This document shows, piece after piece, positions 1 through 10,163 of a stretch of 64,000 bases of DNA (position 1 is the stretch's first letter; every line of letters starts with the position of its first letter). The notes beneath the pieces are model-generated. The model made no database searches, was not told the origin of the DNA, and worked only from the letters and a program-made list of their open reading frames with translations. Origin of the DNA: Desulfoscipio geothermicus (GTDB lineage: Bacteria; Bacillota; Desulfotomaculia; Desulfotomaculales; Desulfallaceae); the NCBI GenBank assembly GCA_016841205.1, contig JAENZP010000001.1:310001-374000 (forward strand), in the 5' to 3' direction. Both the position numbers and the translations under genes were made by a program.

Positions 1-43
1 TTCTCCCCCTGCTTCGCTATGACCTGCTGTAATGCTCGCAACA

Positions 44-1360
44 CTATTCAGCGGCGCCGCCATTATCCTTGGCGTCGGCAAGGACGGCTAATCTACACCG
101 CACGGATGCCGCGTGGGCGTCCAGTCCTTCCGTACCGGCTAACGTAAGAATATGCTCGCCGTCCCGGGTTAGTGCCCGGGGAGAATAACCGATTAAACTG
201 GTTTTTTTCATAAAGGTATCCACATTGAGGGGGGAGAAGAACCTGGCCGTTCCACCTGTGGGCAAAACATGATTGGGGCCGGCCAGGTAATCGCCCACCG
301 GCTCAGGTGAAAAATGTCCCAGGAAAACTGCCCCGGCGTTGTTCACCGATCCCAGCCAGCGATACGGGTCGTCTACCAGTAGTTCCATGTGCTCGGGAGC
401 AAATGAGCTGGCCACCTGTACGGCCTCGTCCAGGGTGGCAGTGATAATAATGGCCCCTCGTTCATTAATTGATTTTTCGGCTACATTACGCCGGTTTAGT
501 TGAGCCAGCTGCCTGGTAATTTGCTGCTGCACCTTTTCGGCCAGCTCTTCCACCGGCGTCACCAGTATTGATGAAGCCAACTCATCATGTTCGGCCTGAG
601 ACAACATATCTGCAGCCACAAATTCCGGCCTGGCCGAATCATCGGCAACAATCAGCACCTCGCTGGGACCAGCCAGCATATCGATATCCACCACGCCAAA
701 AACTTGCCGTTTGGCCGCCGTTACATAAATATTTCCCGGACCGACTATTTTATCCACCCTGGCCACTGTTTCAGTTCCATAAGCCAGTGCAGCCACAGCC
801 TGGGCCCCGCCCACGCGGTAAATCTCGGTTACCCCCGCCTCGGCGGCGGCCACCAGTGTATAGGGGTTCACTGAACCGCTACGGTCGGGTGGCGTAACCA
901 TTACTATCTGCTGCACCCCCGCCACTGCGGCTGGGATCGCGTTCATCAAAACCGAGGAAGGGTAGGCCGCCTTCCCTCCGGGCACATAGATACCAACTCT
1001 GCTCAGAGGCGTGATTAACTGCCCCAGCATGGTCCCGTCGGGCTGCGGGTCTATCCAGGAGTTATGCAGCTGGCGGCTGTGATAACGATAAATATTTTGA
1101 GCGGCCACACGAAGTGCTGCCAAAAAGCTATCACTTACCTTTTGGTAGGCAGCCTTTATTTCCGCTTCATTCACCACAAGGCCCGGTGGTGTCAAGTCTG
1201 TACCGTCGAAACGGGCAGTAATAGCGCATAATTGATCATCTCCGCCATCCCGGACGGAAATAATAATGTCTTTTACCACATTTTCAACTTTTTCCAAGTC
1301 CGCAGTTCTACCCTGCAAAAGCTCGGACAGGGCCTTATCTTCTGACTTGATTATGCGCAT
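44..1360 (-). CDS. hisD: Histidinol dehydrogenase
   Basis: Catalyses the last two steps of histidine synthesis, oxidising L-histidinol to L-histidine with two NAD+ in the cytoplasm. The 438-residue product has the family's usual length and conserved blocks: VGIYVPGGKAAYPSSVLMN near residue 125, the VGPGNIYVTAAKR stretch near 208, SEVLIVADD, the QAEHDE metal-binding motif near 257, and EHMELL and GPNHVLPTGG in the C-terminal half. The ATG at 1360 is preferred over the TTG at 1363 because a GGGGGAAG ribosome site lies about ten bases ahead. It follows the TrpR-like gene on the same strand with a 79-base gap. The rest of a his operon is not in the window. Assignment by family recognition is firm. 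Confidence 0.96.
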   Translation of the reverse strand: MRIIKSEDKALSELLQGRTADLEKVENVVKDIIISVRDGGDDQLCAITARFDGTDLTPPGLVVNEAEIKAAYQKVSDSFLAALRVAAQNIYRYHSRQLHNSWIDPQPDGTMLGQLITPLSRVGIYVPGGKAAYPSSVLMNAIPAAVAGVQQIVMVTPPDRSGSVNPYTLVAAAEAGVTEIYRVGGAQAVAALAYGTETVARVDKIVGPGNIYVTAAKRQVFGVVDIDMLAGPSEVLIVADDSARPEFVAADMLSQAEHDELASSILVTPVEELAEKVQQQITRQLAQLNRRNVAEKSINERGAIIITATLDEAVQVASSFAPEHMELLVDDPYRWLGSVNNAGAVFLGHFSPEPVGDYLAGPNHVLPTGGTARFFSPLNVDTFMKKTSLIGYSPRALTRDGEHILTLAGTEGLDAHAASVRCRLAVLADAKDNGGAAE

Positions 1361-1438
1361 CAAAAAGAACTTCCCCCTTTAATACATTAAAGCGATGATA
1401 CTATAAAATAGTAAAGCAGTATCACCTCTATGTCAACA

Positions 1439-1759
1439 TTAATTTTTATCATCACCTGCATCACCTGAGGTGTGCAGCCTGTCCAGTACCGTCTTATAAC
1501 CATCTGCGCCATAATTTAAAGATCTTTTTACTCTGCTGATGGTGGCTGTACTGGCCCCCGTACGTGAGGCAATTTCACCGTAGGTAAAGTTGCCCTGCAG
1601 CATTCTGGCTACCTCTAGCCGCTGCGCCATCGACTTTAGTTCGGTAACCGTGCATACATCCTCAAAAAATTGATAACACTCGTCGGTGTCATTAAGCTGT
1701 AAAATAGCTTCAAAAAGTTGATCCAATAGAGGTTCTCGTAATTTTCCGGTGTAAGCCAC
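1439..1759 (-). CDS. yerC: TrpR-related YerC/YecD family DNA-binding protein
   Basis: A 106-residue TrpR-like helix-turn-helix protein of the YerC/YecD family, which is widespread in Firmicutes and often sits beside histidine or amino-acid genes. The recognition region is visible at about residues 55-85 (EIASRTGASTATISRVKRSL). It starts at a GTG (1759) nine bases after a GGGAGG site. It lies directly upstream of hisD on the same strand, so regulation of histidine synthesis is a reasonable inference, but no effector or operator can be read from the sequence. Confidence 0.88.
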   Translation of the reverse strand: MAYTGKLREPLLDQLFEAILQLNDTDECYQFFEDVCTVTELKSMAQRLEVARMLQGNFTYGEIASRTGASTATISRVKRSLNYGADGYKTVLDRLHTSGDAGDDKN

Positions 1760-2010
1760 CTTAATATTCCTCCCGGGTTTTTTAATACATATTTAGGCTG
1801 TTATTTCAGATTAACTAATATGCATTTCGACAGCTTTAAAAAAAATCCTTTTTTTCGGTAAAGTATTAAAATGAAAAAGATAAGGTACCCGGGTAGTTAA
1901 TGGCTGGTTATCTTAGCATGTATGTACTATACTTAACGATAAAAAGAAATTGTATTATAAAAATTATGTATATACAAATGATGAAATAATGTTCGAAGGA
2001 GGGTGTATTG

Positions 2011-3018
2011 ATGTCTAACTTATTAAAATCATTAACCGCCGGCACGCTAACTCTGGCCAACCGTTTGGTTATGCCACCGATGGCCACGGCAAAAGCCGGC
2101 CCTGACGGAAAGATCAACCAGGAACTGCTTGACTATTATGCTGACAAATCTGCAGGCGGGTACATATCGCTTATCATCATTGAGCATAGTTACATTATGC
2201 CGGAAGGCAAAGCCAGTGCCCGCCAGCTTTCCGCTGCCGATGACGGTGTGGTAGAGGGATTAAAGGAATTAGCCGGGGGCATTCACCGTAATGGCAGCAA
2301 GACAGTGATGCAGATTAACCATGCGGGCAGCGGCACAAAACCAGAAATTACCGGCACCACCCCCGTTTCGTCCTCTGCCGTAGCCCACCCGCGTATCAAG
2401 AGTATGCCGCGAGAACTAAACCGTCAGGAAATTACTGATATTGTTAAAGCCTTTCAAAATGCCGCCCGACGAACTCAAGAAGCTGGTTTTGATGGAGTGG
2501 AAATCCACGCTGCCCACGGATTCCTGCTCAACCAATTCTTTTCACCGCTTACCAATAAGCGCACAGACGAGTACGGTGGCAGTGTTAACAACCGTATGCG
2601 AATCCACCTTGAGGTCATTGCAGCGGTACGTGAGGCCGTAGGTAATGGTTTTCCTATCCTGCTGCGCTTGGGCGCTTCGGATTTCAGGGAGGGCGGCGTT
2701 ACTATCGAAGACAGTCAAGCAGCCGCTCAGGCCTTTGAAAAAGCCGGGGTAAACATCCTTGATATTTCCGGTGGTTTCTCGGGGTTTATGGTACCCGGCC
2801 TTAACGGTCAGGGTTACTTTGCGACTTTTACTGAAGCTATTAAAAAGTTTGTGTCCATTCCGGTTATACTTACCGGTGGCATTACTGATGCCCGGGTGGC
2901 CGAGCAGCTGCTGTCTGAAAAGAAAGCGGACCTGATTGGTGTAGGCAGGGCGATATTAAACGATTCCCGGTGGGCTGAGCAAGCCATTGTGAAACTTGGA
3001 GGCGGTTCTCTTTCATAG
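2011..3018 (+). CDS. Old-yellow-enzyme family NADH:flavin oxidoreductase
   Basis: An FMN-dependent TIM-barrel oxidoreductase of the OYE family, 335 residues. Visible landmarks are the N-terminal NRLVMPPMATAKA block, the catalytic-region EIHAAHGFLLNQFFSP motif near residue 165, the NKRTDEYGGS stretch and a C-terminal phosphate-binding VILTGGI segment. The length matches single-domain members and lacks the C-terminal FeS/FAD domains of 2,4-dienoyl-CoA reductase types, so substrates are probably enones or similar electrophilic alkenes. The ATG at 2011 is chosen because a GAAGGAGGG site ends eight bases before it; a TTG at 2008 is too close. It is monocistronic, divergent from yerC and closed by a terminator. 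The physiological substrate cannot be inferred. Confidence 0.9.
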   Translation: MSNLLKSLTAGTLTLANRLVMPPMATAKAGPDGKINQELLDYYADKSAGGYISLIIIEHSYIMPEGKASARQLSAADDGVVEGLKELAGGIHRNGSKTVMQINHAGSGTKPEITGTTPVSSSAVAHPRIKSMPRELNRQEITDIVKAFQNAARRTQEAGFDGVEIHAAHGFLLNQFFSPLTNKRTDEYGGSVNNRMRIHLEVIAAVREAVGNGFPILLRLGASDFREGGVTIEDSQAAAQAFEKAGVNILDISGGFSGFMVPGLNGQGYFATFTEAIKKFVSIPVILTGGITDARVAEQLLSEKKADLIGVGRAILNDSRWAEQAIVKLGGGSLS

Positions 3019-3099
3019 GTTGACATCATAGGACCACCGAAAACAACTTACTTACCAAACGCACGGGACATTTTTGATACTGGTGTAACTGCATAAATA

Positions 3100-3140
3100 A
3101 AAGTCAGAATACCTTGCTATACAGGCATTCTGACTTTTTC
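3100..3140. terminator. Bidirectional intrinsic terminator
   Basis: Arms AAAGTCAGAAT (3100-3110) and ATTCTGACTTT (3127-3137) form a hairpin extended by a CCT/AGG pair. T-runs follow on the + strand and A-runs precede it, so it can end both the OYE gene and leftward transcripts from purD. Confidence 0.85.
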
Positions 3141-3215
3141 TTTCTTGGGATGGCTTAATGTACATAATCCAGCTGGGACTGGGAGCGGTACCCCTCAATA
3201 GCATGTACAAGCTGG

Positions 3216-4481
3216 CTACCGATTAATAGCCTTTTTACCTATATCCTTGCGGTAATGCATGCCATTGAACTTTACCCAATCCACACCTTGATAAGCCAGT
3301 TCAATTGCCTCCGGAATACTTCCTGCCCGGGCAGTCATGCCCAGCACCCGACCGCCTGCTGTAACCACCTGGCCATTCTTTAACGCCGTGCCCGCATGAA
3401 AAGCTACCACATTTTCGGGCAGATCAGCCAGACCGGTAATCACTTCGCCTTTGCTGTAAGAGCCGGGGTAACCACCGGAGGCCAGCACTACACAGACACT
3501 GGCGCCGTCATGCCAGCGCAGGTTCACCTTATTTAATTCCCCCGCTAAAAGCGCCTCCATCACGTCAACCAGGTCAGATTGCATCATCATTAACAAAGGC
3601 TGGGTTTCCGGATCACCGAAACGTGCGTTGAACTCCAATACCTGCGGCCCCTTGTCCGTCATCATCAGCCCGGCGTACAGTACCCCCCTGTAGGGGCGAT
3701 CCTCGGCGGCCATACCGCGTACTACGGGGATCATAATACTATCCAGCACCTGCTGCCTTAGCTCCTGGTTTAAAACAGGAGCCGGTGCATAGGCACCCAT
3801 TCCGCCGGTATTAGGGCCCATGTCATTATCGTACACCTGCTTATGGTCCTGGGCGGCCAGCATGGGCACTACGTGCTCACCATCAGTAAAGGCCAGCATA
3901 CTGACCTCTTCGCCCCGTAAAAGTTCCTCCACCACTACACGTTGACCAGCTGCGCCAAAAATCTGGTTTTCCATAATATCATTAACCGCAGCCAACGCGG
4001 TATGCTCATCCTCGGCCACTATTACACCTTTACCGGCCGCCAGTCCGTCAGCCTTGATGACGCAGGGGCCAGCAAGCTGTTTAATATAGTCTTTGGCCTG
4101 TTTTGCACTATCAAAAACATCGTACCGGGCAGTGGGTATACCATACTTATGCATGATTTCCTTGGCTAGCACTTTGCTGCCCTCTATTTCCGCCGCCCGC
4201 TGCCGCGGCCCGAAAACCGGGTAGCCTTCCTTTTCCAGCGCGTCTACCAGACCGGCCACCAAGGGTACCTCAGGCCCCACCACGGTTAAATCAATTTTCT
4301 CCCGCCTGACCAGGTCAATAATAGCCGGTATGTTGCTGTCCTGAATATCCACACATTCTGCCAGCTGTGCAATACCTGCATTACCCGGCCCGCAAAATAT
4401 TTTTTTTACCCGGGGACTCTGGCTGATTTTCCAGGCCAGCGCATGCTCTCTGCCGCCGCCCCCGACGATTAAAACCTTCAT
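3216..4481 (-). CDS. purD: Phosphoribosylamine-glycine ligase (GARS)
   Basis: Second step of de novo purine synthesis: joins glycine to 5-phosphoribosylamine with ATP to give GAR. The 421 residues match the usual length. It begins with the MKVLIVGGGGREHALAW nucleotide-fold motif and carries the ATP-grasp blocks KADGLAAGKGV near residue 145, EEVSMLAFTDG, PNTGGMGAYAPAP near 225, and EFNARFGDPETQP near 285. The ATG at 4481 follows a GGAGGG site. It is the last gene of the purine operon, 38 bases after purH, and ends 76 bases short of the shared terminator. Confidence 0.97.
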   Translation of the reverse strand: MKVLIVGGGGREHALAWKISQSPRVKKIFCGPGNAGIAQLAECVDIQDSNIPAIIDLVRREKIDLTVVGPEVPLVAGLVDALEKEGYPVFGPRQRAAEIEGSKVLAKEIMHKYGIPTARYDVFDSAKQAKDYIKQLAGPCVIKADGLAAGKGVIVAEDEHTALAAVNDIMENQIFGAAGQRVVVEELLRGEEVSMLAFTDGEHVVPMLAAQDHKQVYDNDMGPNTGGMGAYAPAPVLNQELRQQVLDSIMIPVVRGMAAEDRPYRGVLYAGLMMTDKGPQVLEFNARFGDPETQPLLMMMQSDLVDVMEALLAGELNKVNLRWHDGASVCVVLASGGYPGSYSKGEVITGLADLPENVVAFHAGTALKNGQVVTAGGRVLGMTARAGSIPEAIELAYQGVDWVKFNGMHYRKDIGKKAINR

Positions 4482-4519
4482 TGGCTTTTCCCTCCAAGCT
4501 AATTAAAGCCGGCACACTT

Positions 4520-6061
4520 TTAATGCCGGAAGTGACGCATGCCCGTAAATATCATCGCTACATCATGCTCATCAGCCACGGTAATGGATTCAGCATCGCG
4601 TATTGAACCGCCGGGCTGAATAACAGCACTGATGCCGGCTGCCACCGCTTCCTCCAGGGAATCTGAAAACGGGAAAAAGGCATCCGAGGCCAGCACTGCG
4701 CCACGGGCCGCGTCGCCGGCTTGTTCCAGAGCTAAACGGGTTGAAGTGACTCGGTTCATCTGCCCGGCCCCCGCGCCCAGTAATTTTTTATCCTTTACCA
4801 CCGCGATAGCGTTGGATTTAACGTATTTCACTACGGTCATGGCAAAAATTAAATCGTCCATCTCAGCCTGCGAAGGGGCCCGCCGGGTAACCACTTTGAT
4901 TTCCTCAGGAACCATCACGCCCCGGTCAAAGTCCTGCACCAGCAACCCTCCGTTTACTTTACGCACATCAAAACGATCACCGGTCGGACCGGACAGCGGG
5001 CCGGTTTTTAAAATACGCAAGTTGGCCTTTTGCTGCAAAATAGCCAGAGACTCGTCTGTGTAATCCGGCGCAATCACCGCTTCATAAAATATTGGTTTCA
5101 TTTCCCGGGCCGTATCCGCACCAACTACTGCGTTAAAAGCTACAATACCGCCGTATGCCGACACCGGATCGCCCTCGTAAGCTTTGGTATAGGCGTCCAC
5201 CAGATTGGCCGCGCTGGCTACCCCGCATGGGTTGTTGTGCTTTACCACGACAGCTGAAATATCATTGAATTCTTTAACCAATTCAAAAGCAGCATTGATA
5301 TCCAGGATATTGTTATAGGAAAGCTCTTTACCATGCAGCTGTACAGCGTTGGCAATGCAGGCCCCGGCTACTGACGGGTCGCGGTAAAATGCCGCCTGCT
5401 GGTGGGGATTTTCACCATAGCGCAATGTTTGCACCAGCTCATATTTTTTATCCCAAACGGCAGGAAATTCACTTGACGGCTGGTCAAGACCGGTCAGGTA
5501 AGCCGTTATAGCCGTGTCGTAAGAGGCGGTGTGGGCAAACGCTTCCCTGGCCAAGTCCAGGCGGAATTGCTCATCAATATTGCCCTTTTGCACAGCTTCC
5601 AACACCTCGGCATATCGCTGCGGGCTTACCACCACCAGCACATACCGATAGTTTTTAGCCGCCGAACGCACCATCGTGGGGCCGCCGATATCGATATTTT
5701 CAATGGCCTCTTCCAGAGTTACCCCGGGCTTGGCCACCGTTTCCCTGAATGGGTAAAGATTTACTACCACCAGGTCAATGGGGGTAATGTTATGCTCCTG
5801 TAACTGCTTTAAGTGGTCTGTAGTACGCATAGCCAAAATTCCCCCATGCACACTGGGGTGCAGGGTTTTGACCCGGCCGTCCAGTATTTCAGGAAAGCCT
5901 GTGACATCAGATATGTAAGTGACGGGTATTCCAGCCCCGCGCAGCGCTTGGGCGGTGCCGCCGGTGGAAACAATCTCCACGCCCGCCTGTACCAACCCCC
6001 GGGCAAATTCCTCCAGGCCGGACTTGTCCGAAACGCTGATTAAAGCACGTTTCACAGTCAT
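4520..6061 (-). CDS. purH: Bifunctional AICAR formyltransferase/IMP cyclohydrolase
   Basis: Carries out the last two steps to IMP. The 513-residue protein has the N-terminal MGS-like cyclohydrolase domain (residues 1 to about 150, starting RALISVSDKSGLEEFA and including the STGGT and DGRVKTLHP motifs). The C-terminal AICAR transformylase domain includes LRYGENPHQQAAFY near residue 197 and VKHNNPCGVA near 267. Its length is standard. The ATG follows TGAGGAGG with a short AT-rich spacer. It lies between purN and purD in the operon; the 116-base gap toward purN holds a truncated interspersed repeat. Confidence 0.97.
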   Translation of the reverse strand: MTVKRALISVSDKSGLEEFARGLVQAGVEIVSTGGTAQALRGAGIPVTYISDVTGFPEILDGRVKTLHPSVHGGILAMRTTDHLKQLQEHNITPIDLVVVNLYPFRETVAKPGVTLEEAIENIDIGGPTMVRSAAKNYRYVLVVVSPQRYAEVLEAVQKGNIDEQFRLDLAREAFAHTASYDTAITAYLTGLDQPSSEFPAVWDKKYELVQTLRYGENPHQQAAFYRDPSVAGACIANAVQLHGKELSYNNILDINAAFELVKEFNDISAVVVKHNNPCGVASAANLVDAYTKAYEGDPVSAYGGIVAFNAVVGADTAREMKPIFYEAVIAPDYTDESLAILQQKANLRILKTGPLSGPTGDRFDVRKVNGGLLVQDFDRGVMVPEEIKVVTRRAPSQAEMDDLIFAMTVVKYVKSNAIAVVKDKKLLGAGAGQMNRVTSTRLALEQAGDAARGAVLASDAFFPFSDSLEEAVAAGISAVIQPGGSIRDAESITVADEHDVAMIFTGMRHFRH

Positions 6062-6109
6062 TTTGTATACCTCCTCATATTACACAAGTAATTTCGGAAA
6101 CTCCAATGG

Positions 6110-6140
6110 ATTGTCATTGAGAGCACAGCGAAGCAATCTT
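6110..6140. repeat. Truncated copy of a GTCATTG-type interspersed repeat
   Basis: The stretch has the look of the short palindromic element built on GTCATTGCGAG and AGCGAAGCAATCT that I know to be dispersed in many Peptococcaceae and other genomes. Here GTCATTGAGAGCACAGCGAA is followed by GCAATCTT in the purH-purN gap. The GCTTCGCTATG stretch at 10-20 may be another fragment. Identification is by memory of the motif, not by a search. Confidence 0.5.
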
Positions 6141-6177
6141 TAACAAAGAAGCAAAAGAACCGTCCCCATGCTTTCAC

Positions 6178-6789
6178 CTATGTCCATATGCGCACTTTTC
6201 TTCCCTCAACTATCAGCTTGTCCTCACAATAAAGCCTTACGGCCTCGGGGTAAATCCGATGTTCCTGCTCCAGAATACGGTCGGCCAAGGTATCTGCGGT
6301 ATCATCATCATATACCGGCACCACTGCTTGCAGTATAATGGGTCCCGTATCCATGCCACCGTCCACAAAATGCACCGTGCAGCCGCTGTACTTAACCCCG
6401 TAACGCCAAGCCTGCTCCTGCCCGTGCAACCCGGGAAACGCCGGCAACAAGGCAGGATGAATATTCATGATCCGCCCGGTAAACGCATCCAGCAATGTCG
6501 CGCCTACCAGCCGCATGTAACCGGCCAGGCATACCAGATGCACACCGTGCTCTTGCAAAACCTGGACAATATATTGCTCATACGCCGCCTTGTCCGGATA
6601 ATCACTTGGGTTGACAGCTACGGCGGTAATACCCGACTGTCGTGCCCTTTCCAGGGCGTAAGCCTCACTATAATCACTTATCACTACCGCTACCCGGGCC
6701 GGTATTTTTCCTGCCGCACAGGCATCCATAATGGATTGCAGGTTTGAGCCCCGGCCCGAGACAAGCGCACCTAGATTTTTTTTCTCCAT
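6178..6789 (-). CDS. purN: Phosphoribosylglycinamide formyltransferase
   Basis: Transfers a formyl group from 10-formyl-THF to GAR. The chosen product has 203 residues. It contains GALVSGRGSNLQSIMDA at the N-terminus (PRPP-type phosphate contact), the LAGYMRLVG block near residue 90, the catalytic NIHPALLPAFPG near 110 and the HFVDGGMDTGPII block near 140. The ATG at 6789 is chosen because GCGAGGGAG lies just upstream; an in-frame ATG at 6813 would put this site inside the gene. It sits between purM and purH with about 33 bases to purM. Confidence 0.95.
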   Translation of the reverse strand: MEKKNLGALVSGRGSNLQSIMDACAAGKIPARVAVVISDYSEAYALERARQSGITAVAVNPSDYPDKAAYEQYIVQVLQEHGVHLVCLAGYMRLVGATLLDAFTGRIMNIHPALLPAFPGLHGQEQAWRYGVKYSGCTVHFVDGGMDTGPIILQAVVPVYDDDTADTLADRILEQEHRIYPEAVRLYCEDKLIVEGRKVRIWT

Positions 6790-6822
6790 GAGAACTCCCT
6801 CGCTAAAACCCATTACATAAAA

Positions 6823-7878
6823 TTAACACCTTTGCATAACTAACTGTACTTTTCTATCACCCTTGACAACCCTGCCGATCAAGCGAGCATCTTCTCCGCG
6901 TGATCTGAGTTCATCCAATATATCACCGATTTGTGCAATGGGTACTACCAGCACCATACCAATGCCCATATTAAACACCCGGTACATCTCATCGTTTTCC
7001 ACCGGCCCTTCCTGGGCGATAACTTTAAACACCTCCGGTACATCCCAGGCGTCGGTATTTATTAGCGCCGCCGTTCCCTTGGGCAGTATCCGGGGTACGT
7101 TTTCCACCAGGCCGCCGCCGGTAATATGAGCCATGCCTTTAATGTTAAACTTATCCAACAGCGGCAGTACACTGGAAACATATATCCTGGTGGGGCAAAG
7201 CATCTCCTCACCCACGGTGCGGTTAAACGAGGGGTGCACCTGATCTACTTGGTAACCGGCCTTATCCAGCAATACGCGGCGGGCCAGTGAATAACCGTTG
7301 CTGTGCAAACCCGAGGAGGCCAGGCCAACCAGCACGTCGCCCGGCACAATGGTACTGCCGTCGATGATCTTGTTCTTATCCACTACCCCTACCGCAAAGC
7401 CGGCAACATCATACTCACCGTCCCCGTAAAAATCAGGCATTTCGGCAGTTTCCCCGCCGATTAAGGCACAGCCCGCCTGGCGGCAACCCTCAGCTACTCC
7501 GGACACAATATCCGCCACCTGCTCCGGCTTTAGCTTGCCCACAGCCAGATAGTCTAGGAAAAAAAGCGGCTGGGCACCCATGGTGAGGATATCGTTAACG
7601 CACATAGCCACGGCATCAATACCAATGGTATCATGCTTACCCGTCAAAAAAGCCACTTTTAGTTTAGTTCCCACCCCATCTGTGCCGGAAACCAGCACAG
7701 GCTGGGAGTACTTTGCGGTATCCAGGGCAAACAACCCGCCAAAGCCCCCGATGCCGGTGAGCACCTCGGGACGAAAAGTGCTGTGCACTGATTTTTTCAT
7801 AAGAGCCACAGCCTGGTTACCGGCGTCAATATCCACACCTGTATCAGCATAAGTTATGGTGTTCTGTTTTTCTTCCAA
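6823..7878 (-). CDS. purM: Phosphoribosylformylglycinamidine cyclo-ligase (AIR synthetase)
   Basis: ATP-dependent ring closure of FGAM to AIR. Conserved blocks are [12 protein letters not shown] at the N-terminus, [38 protein letters not shown] near residue 95, [14 protein letters not shown] near 150, and [16 protein letters not shown] near 250. The start is taken as TTG at 7878, preceded by a GGGGGAG site. This gives 351 residues, the family length, and leaves a 28-base gap after purF. Longer in-frame starts would overlap purF, and an ATG in the spacer is out of frame. Confidence 0.95.
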   Translation of the reverse strand: MEEKQNTITYADTGVDIDAGNQAVALMKKSVHSTFRPEVLTGIGGFGGLFALDTAKYSQPVLVSGTDGVGTKLKVAFLTGKHDTIGIDAVAMCVNDILTMGAQPLFFLDYLAVGKLKPEQVADIVSGVAEGCRQAGCALIGGETAEMPDFYGDGEYDVAGFAVGVVDKNKIIDGSTIVPGDVLVGLASSGLHSNGYSLARRVLLDKAGYQVDQVHPSFNRTVGEEMLCPTRIYVSSVLPLLDKFNIKGMAHITGGGLVENVPRILPKGTAALINTDAWDVPEVFKVIAQEGPVENDEMYRVFNMGIGMVLVVPIAQIGDILDELRSRGEDARLIGRVVKGDRKVQLVMQRC

Positions 7879-7906
7879 ACATACTCTCCCCCAACGGATC
7901 AGAATG

Positions 7907-9343
7907 CTATTCCAAGCTATATTTACCGGCTTCATGGGGCTTGGCCACTTCCACCGGGTAATTACCATTAAAGCAAGCGGTACAAAACGTATCTCTTGAG
8001 GCGCCGAAAATATTTAACAGACCCTCAAGAGAAAGATAATGTAAACCGTCGGCGCCAATTTGACGGCGAATATCTTCCATAGACATTTGAGCGGCAATCA
8101 GCTCCTGTTCATCTGAGGTATCAATGCCGTAGTAACATGATCTGGTTATAGGGGGCGAGCTGAGACACATATGTATCTCCTGCACCCCACAGTCCCGCAA
8201 CAGAGCAACAATTTTATGGCTGGTGGTACCCCGTACAATGGAATCGTCCACCATTACCACCCGCTTGCCGGCAAGCACCTCCCGTACCGGGCTGAGCTTA
8301 AGGCGCACCGCTAGATCCCGCATGTCCTGGGTAGGCTGAATAAATGTCCGCCCGATATAACGGTTCTTCATCAAACCCTCTTCAAAGGGAATGCCGGACT
8401 TTTCGGCAAATCCCCGGGCCGCCGCAGTGCCCGAATCGGGCACCGGTATGACCATATCGGCCTCCACCGGGTACTCCTCGGCCAGCACCCGCCCCATTGC
8501 CCGGCGTACCTGGTTGACATTAAAGCCATCGATAGTGCTGTCCGGGCGGGCAAAATAAATGTATTCAAAAATGCAGTGGGACCGACGGCGCGGTTGCAAT
8601 ATTTGAAAGGATTCCAGACCGTTTTCGTCAATTATAACAATTTCCCCGGGCTGCACGTCACGGAGCAGGCTGGCGCCCACAGCACCCAGGGCGGCGGATT
8701 CAGAAGCCACCACATAGCCATCGTCCAGCTTACCCAGGCATAAAGGCCGGAACCCGTTGGGATCACGCATGGCAATTAGTTTATGCTCTGTAAGCATTAC
8801 CAGTGAATAAGCACCCTTGATATCAATCATGCATTTAGTTAGGGCATCCTTTAAATCGCCCCGGTTTGAGCGGGCAATGACGTTGACAATTACTTCACTG
8901 TCCGTTGAGGATTGGAATACCGCACCACCGGCCATTAACTGTGAACGCAATTCTGTTACGTTGGTTAAATTGCCATTGTGGGCCAATGCCAACATCCCTT
9001 CAGCATAGCGAAAGAGCAACGGCTGGGCATTTACCGCGTGGCTGGCCCCGGTAGTGGAGTAGCGCACGTGACCGATAGCCACATGTCCATTTAATTGGCT
9101 TAACTGATCACCGGAAAACACTTCCGGTACCAGACCCATGCCCTTATACAGCTGTACCCTTTCCCCATCGGCAACAGCTATCCCCGCGCTTTCCTGGCCA
9201 CGATGCTGCAGGGCGTAAAGCCCGTAATAGCTGAGCTTGGCGACATCGCGCCCTGGGGCATATATACCGAAAACACCGCACTCTTCTCTGGGTTTGTCTG
9301 GTATAATCATACCACCTGGCAATCCGGTACGAAAGCGTTCCAT
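7907..9343 (-). CDS. purF: Amidophosphoribosyltransferase
   Basis: First committed step of purine synthesis: makes 5-phosphoribosylamine from PRPP and glutamine. The 478-residue protein has an N-terminal propeptide of about 21 residues before the catalytic cysteine in EECGVFGIY, the glutaminase blocks [11 protein letters not shown] and GHVRYSTTG, and the PRPP motif [13 protein letters not shown] near residue 355. A C-terminal [11 protein letters not shown] cluster marks the oxygen-sensitive [4Fe-4S] Bacillus type. The ATG at 9343 follows GGGGGAG. The gene sits between purC and purM; purS, purQ and purL, which lie between purC and purF in Bacillus, are absent here. Confidence 0.97.
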   Translation of the reverse strand: MERFRTGLPGGMIIPDKPREECGVFGIYAPGRDVAKLSYYGLYALQHRGQESAGIAVADGERVQLYKGMGLVPEVFSGDQLSQLNGHVAIGHVRYSTTGASHAVNAQPLLFRYAEGMLALAHNGNLTNVTELRSQLMAGGAVFQSSTDSEVIVNVIARSNRGDLKDALTKCMIDIKGAYSLVMLTEHKLIAMRDPNGFRPLCLGKLDDGYVVASESAALGAVGASLLRDVQPGEIVIIDENGLESFQILQPRRRSHCIFEYIYFARPDSTIDGFNVNQVRRAMGRVLAEEYPVEADMVIPVPDSGTAAARGFAEKSGIPFEEGLMKNRYIGRTFIQPTQDMRDLAVRLKLSPVREVLAGKRVVMVDDSIVRGTTSHKIVALLRDCGVQEIHMCLSSPPITRSCYYGIDTSDEQELIAAQMSMEDIRRQIGADGLHYLSLEGLLNIFGASRDTFCTACFNGNYPVEVAKPHEAGKYSLE

Positions 9344-9381
9344 TTTATCTCCCCCAGATTTTATATTTATTACTGCGACTA

Positions 9382-10086
9382 TTATTTCGTCAACCGTCTA
9401 TATACTTCCTGGTAAGCTTCCTCTACATTACCCAGATCCCGGCGAAAACGATCCTTGTCCAGTTTTTCCCGGGTATGCTTATCCCAGAACCGACAGGTAT
9501 CAGGTGATATTTCGTCACCCAACAGCACCTCATCTTTATGCAGCCCAAACTCCAATTTAAAATCTACTAATTCTATATCCCGTTCGGCCAGGTGCTCCAA
9601 CATCACATCATTAACCTTTAAAGCAATTTCCCTCATCTTAACCATCTGTTCAGGAGTGGCCAGTTTAATGGCCTGAATATGGTCGTCATTGATCAGCGGG
9701 TCGCCCAGTTCATCGCTCTTATAATAATATTCCACCACCGTTTTTGGCATCGGGGTGCCCTCTTCCAGACCCAGGCGCTTGGCCAAACTACCGGCGGCGA
9801 TATTCCGTACCACGACTTCCACCAGAATAATTTCCAGTGCCTTAACCACCATCTCCGTGTCGGATTTTTCTTCTACAAAGTGAGAATCAATACCATTTTG
9901 AGCCAGCATGCGGAAGAAGTACGATGAAATGCGGTTGTTCAAAGAGCCTTTACCGGTAATAGTACCCTTCTTCAAACCGTTAAACGCGGTAGCATCGTCC
10001 TTGTATTCCACCCAGTAATAGTCGGGGTTATCGGTGCGGTATACTTTTTTTGCTTTACCTTCATAGATCTGTTCCAATTTTTCCAC
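9382..10086 (-). CDS. purC: Phosphoribosylaminoimidazole-succinocarboxamide synthase (SAICAR synthetase)
   Basis: Adds aspartate to CAIR with ATP. The 234-residue product begins at GTG (10086), nine bases after AAGGAGG. Family blocks include [28 protein letters not shown] near residue 30, the [17 protein letters not shown] block near 95, LVDFKLEFG near 180 and [14 protein letters not shown] near 195. It lies between purB and purF, as in other Firmicutes, but here directly adjacent to purF. Confidence 0.96.
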   Translation of the reverse strand: MEKLEQIYEGKAKKVYRTDNPDYYWVEYKDDATAFNGLKKGTITGKGSLNNRISSYFFRMLAQNGIDSHFVEEKSDTEMVVKALEIILVEVVVRNIAAGSLAKRLGLEEGTPMPKTVVEYYYKSDELGDPLINDDHIQAIKLATPEQMVKMREIALKVNDVMLEHLAERDIELVDFKLEFGLHKDEVLLGDEISPDTCRFWDKHTREKLDKDRFRRDLGNVEEAYQEVYRRLTK

Positions 10087-10163
10087 TATAATAAACCTCC
10101 TTATCAAGTATTTAAACCATAAATACTCAAACCATTACCTGGCAATAATATTTTTTACTGAAA

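Noticed and set aside
1908-2117. A 69-codon minus-strand frame ahead of the OYE gene
   Set aside because: It overlaps the OYE start, has no ribosome site, and its hydrophobic end comes from AT-rich promoter sequence.
4632-5063. A 143-codon frame opposite purH
   Set aside because: Antisense of a strongly conserved gene with no start signal.
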